Source: Shewanella sp. UCD-KL21
GTDB taxonomy: Bacteria; Pseudomonadota; Gammaproteobacteria; Enterobacterales; Shewanellaceae
Reading direction: 5' to 3'
Length of the DNA: 64,000 bases
Assembly: GCF_001957135.1 (NCBI RefSeq)
Contig: NZ_MPHK01000004.1
Coordinates: 1 to 64,000 of the forward strand
The translations under genes and the position numbers were made by a program. Shown here piece after piece: positions 62,641 through 64,000 of this stretch. Each line of letters opens with the position of its first letter. Positions within the stretch are counted from its first letter, which is position 1. The notes beneath the pieces were generated by a model. The model did no database searches. It saw only the letters and a list, made by a program, of their open reading frames with translations, and was not told the origin of the DNA.

Positions 62641-63264
62641 ATGAGCGCGAGAGGAAATCTATTTATTGTGTCTGCCCCAAGTGGCGCCGGTAAATCTTCG
62701 CTTATCTCTGCTTTATTAAAAGATAAGCCAAGCGACATGCAAGTGTCTGTATCACACACTACCCGTCAACCACGTCCTGGTGAAGTTAATGGTCAACATT
62801 ATCACTTTGCCAGCGTTGAACAATTTAAAGCGCTCATCGCTGATGAAGCTTTTTTTGAATGGGCTGAAGTGTTTGGTAACTATTACGGCACATCCCGCAA
62901 GGTCATTGAGCAAACATTAGCCAACGGTATTGATGTCTTTTTAGATATTGATTGGCAAGGCGCAGAGCAAGTTAAAAAGCTGATGCCTGAAGCCGTTGGG
63001 GTATTTATTTTACCACCTTCAAAAGCTGAGCTTGAACGACGCCTAACTGGCCGAGGCCAAGACAGCCAAGACGTGATTGATGGACGTATGGCTGAGGCTG
63101 TATCTGAAATGTCACACTATAAAGACGCTGATTATATTATTGTAAATGATGACTTTGATACTGCACTAGACGATCTGCGCGCGATCATTCGCAGCCAAAG
63201 ATCAACCTGTGCTAGTCAGATCCATACTCATAATGGTATGATTAACGATCTGTTGGCAGACTAA
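62641..63264 (+). CDS. gmk: guanylate kinase
   Basis: Phosphorylates GMP to GDP. The 207-residue protein has the P-loop [16 protein letters not shown] near the N-terminus, the GMP-binding [20 protein letters not shown] and the lid region RLTGRGQDS. It heads the conserved gmk-rpoZ-spoT group, linking guanine nucleotide supply with (p)ppGpp metabolism. Confidence 0.98.
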   Translation: MSARGNLFIVSAPSGAGKSSLISALLKDKPSDMQVSVSHTTRQPRPGEVNGQHYHFASVEQFKALIADEAFFEWAEVFGNYYGTSRKVIEQTLANGIDVFLDIDWQGAEQVKKLMPEAVGVFILPPSKAELERRLTGRGQDSQDVIDGRMAEAVSEMSHYKDADYIIVNDDFDTALDDLRAIIRSQRSTCASQIHTHNGMINDLLAD

Positions 63265-63324
63265 TTGTCATTAAGTACAATTGAACGTCACTTTTTCCCA
63301 TAGATAACACTGGAGTTTCACCAC

Positions 63325-63603
63325 ATGGCTCGCGTAACTGTAGAAGACGCCGTACAACAAATCGGCAACCGTTTTGACATGATCCTGGTTGCAGCGCGTC
63401 GTGCACGCCAAATCGCTGTGCAAGGTAAAGACCCAATGGTTGAAGAGATGAACGATAAGCCAACGGTTATCGCCCTGCGCGAAATCGAATTAGGCCTAGT
63501 CACCTCAAACACATTAGACGCTGATGAGCGTCAAACTGTACGTGAACGCGAAGCAGCTGAAATTGCCGCTGTTGCAGCAATTGCTGAAGGCCGTTCACTT
63601 TAA
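63325..63603 (+). CDS. rpoZ: RNA polymerase omega subunit
   Basis: 92-residue subunit that stabilises beta-prime and forms part of a ppGpp site. The start [31 protein letters not shown] (quoted in halves [10 protein letters not shown] and [17 protein letters not shown]) is diagnostic. It lies between gmk and spoT, 60 bp after gmk. Confidence 0.98.
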   Translation: MARVTVEDAVQQIGNRFDMILVAARRARQIAVQGKDPMVEEMNDKPTVIALREIELGLVTSNTLDADERQTVREREAAEIAAVAAIAEGRSL

Positions 63604-63616
63604 GGAGTAGCGCCAC

Positions 63617-64000
63617 TTGTATCTGTTTGAAGGTCTAAAGGAGTCTGCGTCTGGTTATTTAGAACCAGCGCAAGTAGAGTTACTCAAGCAGGCGTACATT
63701 GTTGCGCGTGATGCCCATGAAGGGCAAATGCGCACAAGTGGCGAGCCCTATATTACCCACCCCGTTGCGGTAGCCCGCATCGTTGCAGACATGCGCCTCG
63801 ATCACGAGACGTTAATGGCTGCACTGCTTCACGACACCATCGAAGATACCCCTGTCACCAAAGAAGAACTCACCGAGTTATTTGGCGTCACTGTGGCTGA
63901 ACTGGTCGAAGGCGTGTCTAAACTTGAAAAAATCAAGTTCCGCGATAAAAAAGAAGCCCAAGCTGAAAACTTCCGCAAGATGATGATGGCAATGACGCAG
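63617..64000 (+). CDS. spoT: bifunctional (p)ppGpp synthetase/hydrolase SpoT (5' part)
   Basis: The first 128 codons of spoT; the gene runs off the right edge. The TTG start at 63617 (MYLFEGLKESASGYLEP) has AAGGAG nine bases upstream; E. coli spoT also begins with TTG and MYLFE. The HD hydrolase domain is visible: ARDAHEGQMRTSGEPYITHP with the metal His, LLHDTIEDTPVT (the HD pair and the ED diad), and VSKLEKIKFRDKKEAQAENFRKM. Only 13 bp separate it from rpoZ. Confidence 0.97.
   Translation, partial: MYLFEGLKESASGYLEPAQVELLKQAYIVARDAHEGQMRTSGEPYITHPVAVARIVADMRLDHETLMAALLHDTIEDTPVTKEELTELFGVTVAELVEGVSKLEKIKFRDKKEAQAENFRKMMMAMTQ

Overview
The window is a chromosomal stretch of a gammaproteobacterium, most likely Shewanella. 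This is inferred from gene order and protein sequence: a dcw cluster that lacks ddl, next to lpxC, a DUF721/DciA gene, an M23 peptidase and secA; the recQ-yigI-rarD set; rpmB-rpmG-radC-coaBC-dut-slmA; and gmk-rpoZ-spoT with a TTG-initiated spoT. No search could be run, so the species is not assigned. Almost all of it is ordinary core chromosome.

Region by region. 1-800: the 5' end of a 16S rRNA gene (minus strand) with its leader, boxA and two tandem sigma-70 promoters. 805-22106: secA, an M23 envelope peptidase, the divergent helicase-loader gene dciA, lpxC, then the division and cell-wall cluster transcribed leftward from a MraZ-boxed promoter (mraZ-rsmH-ftsL-ftsI-murE-murF-mraY-murD-ftsW-murG-murC-ftsQ-ftsA-ftsZ). 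22554-26000: a small orphan gene, glpK and a FadL-type outer-membrane porin. 26400-31650: the leucine operon leuABCD with a leucine-rich leader peptide and attenuator, and a partial duplication of the leuD start. 32063-37855: recQ, yigI, rarD, a PH-domain membrane protein and argA with ARG boxes. 38102-41950: ribosomal protein genes rpmB/rpmG, radC, coaBC, dut, slmA. 42008-50264: an S9 peptidase, folE, a small secreted protein, pyrE, rph, a PanE-type reductase, lgt and yicC.

50317-57054 is the only stretch that looks accessory: a SEC-C protein, a hipBA toxin-antitoxin pair with two operator-like inverted repeats, about 900 bp of non-coding DNA with two similar terminator hairpins and a structured RNA candidate, and a 1057-residue PLD nuclease-helicase-DUF3427 protein resembling SauUSI-type restriction enzymes. 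57181-62286 holds less characterised genes (CpcT/CpeT family, MscS family, yjjG-like, APH-family kinase, a DUF805-like membrane protein), and 62641-64000 is gmk-rpoZ-spoT, with spoT cut by the window edge.

No insertion sequence, prophage, CRISPR array or tRNA was recognised. The best candidates for something not yet described are the 50-57 kb putative defence island with its non-coding interval, the leuD mini-ORF, and several repeat and hairpin structures in intergenic DNA.
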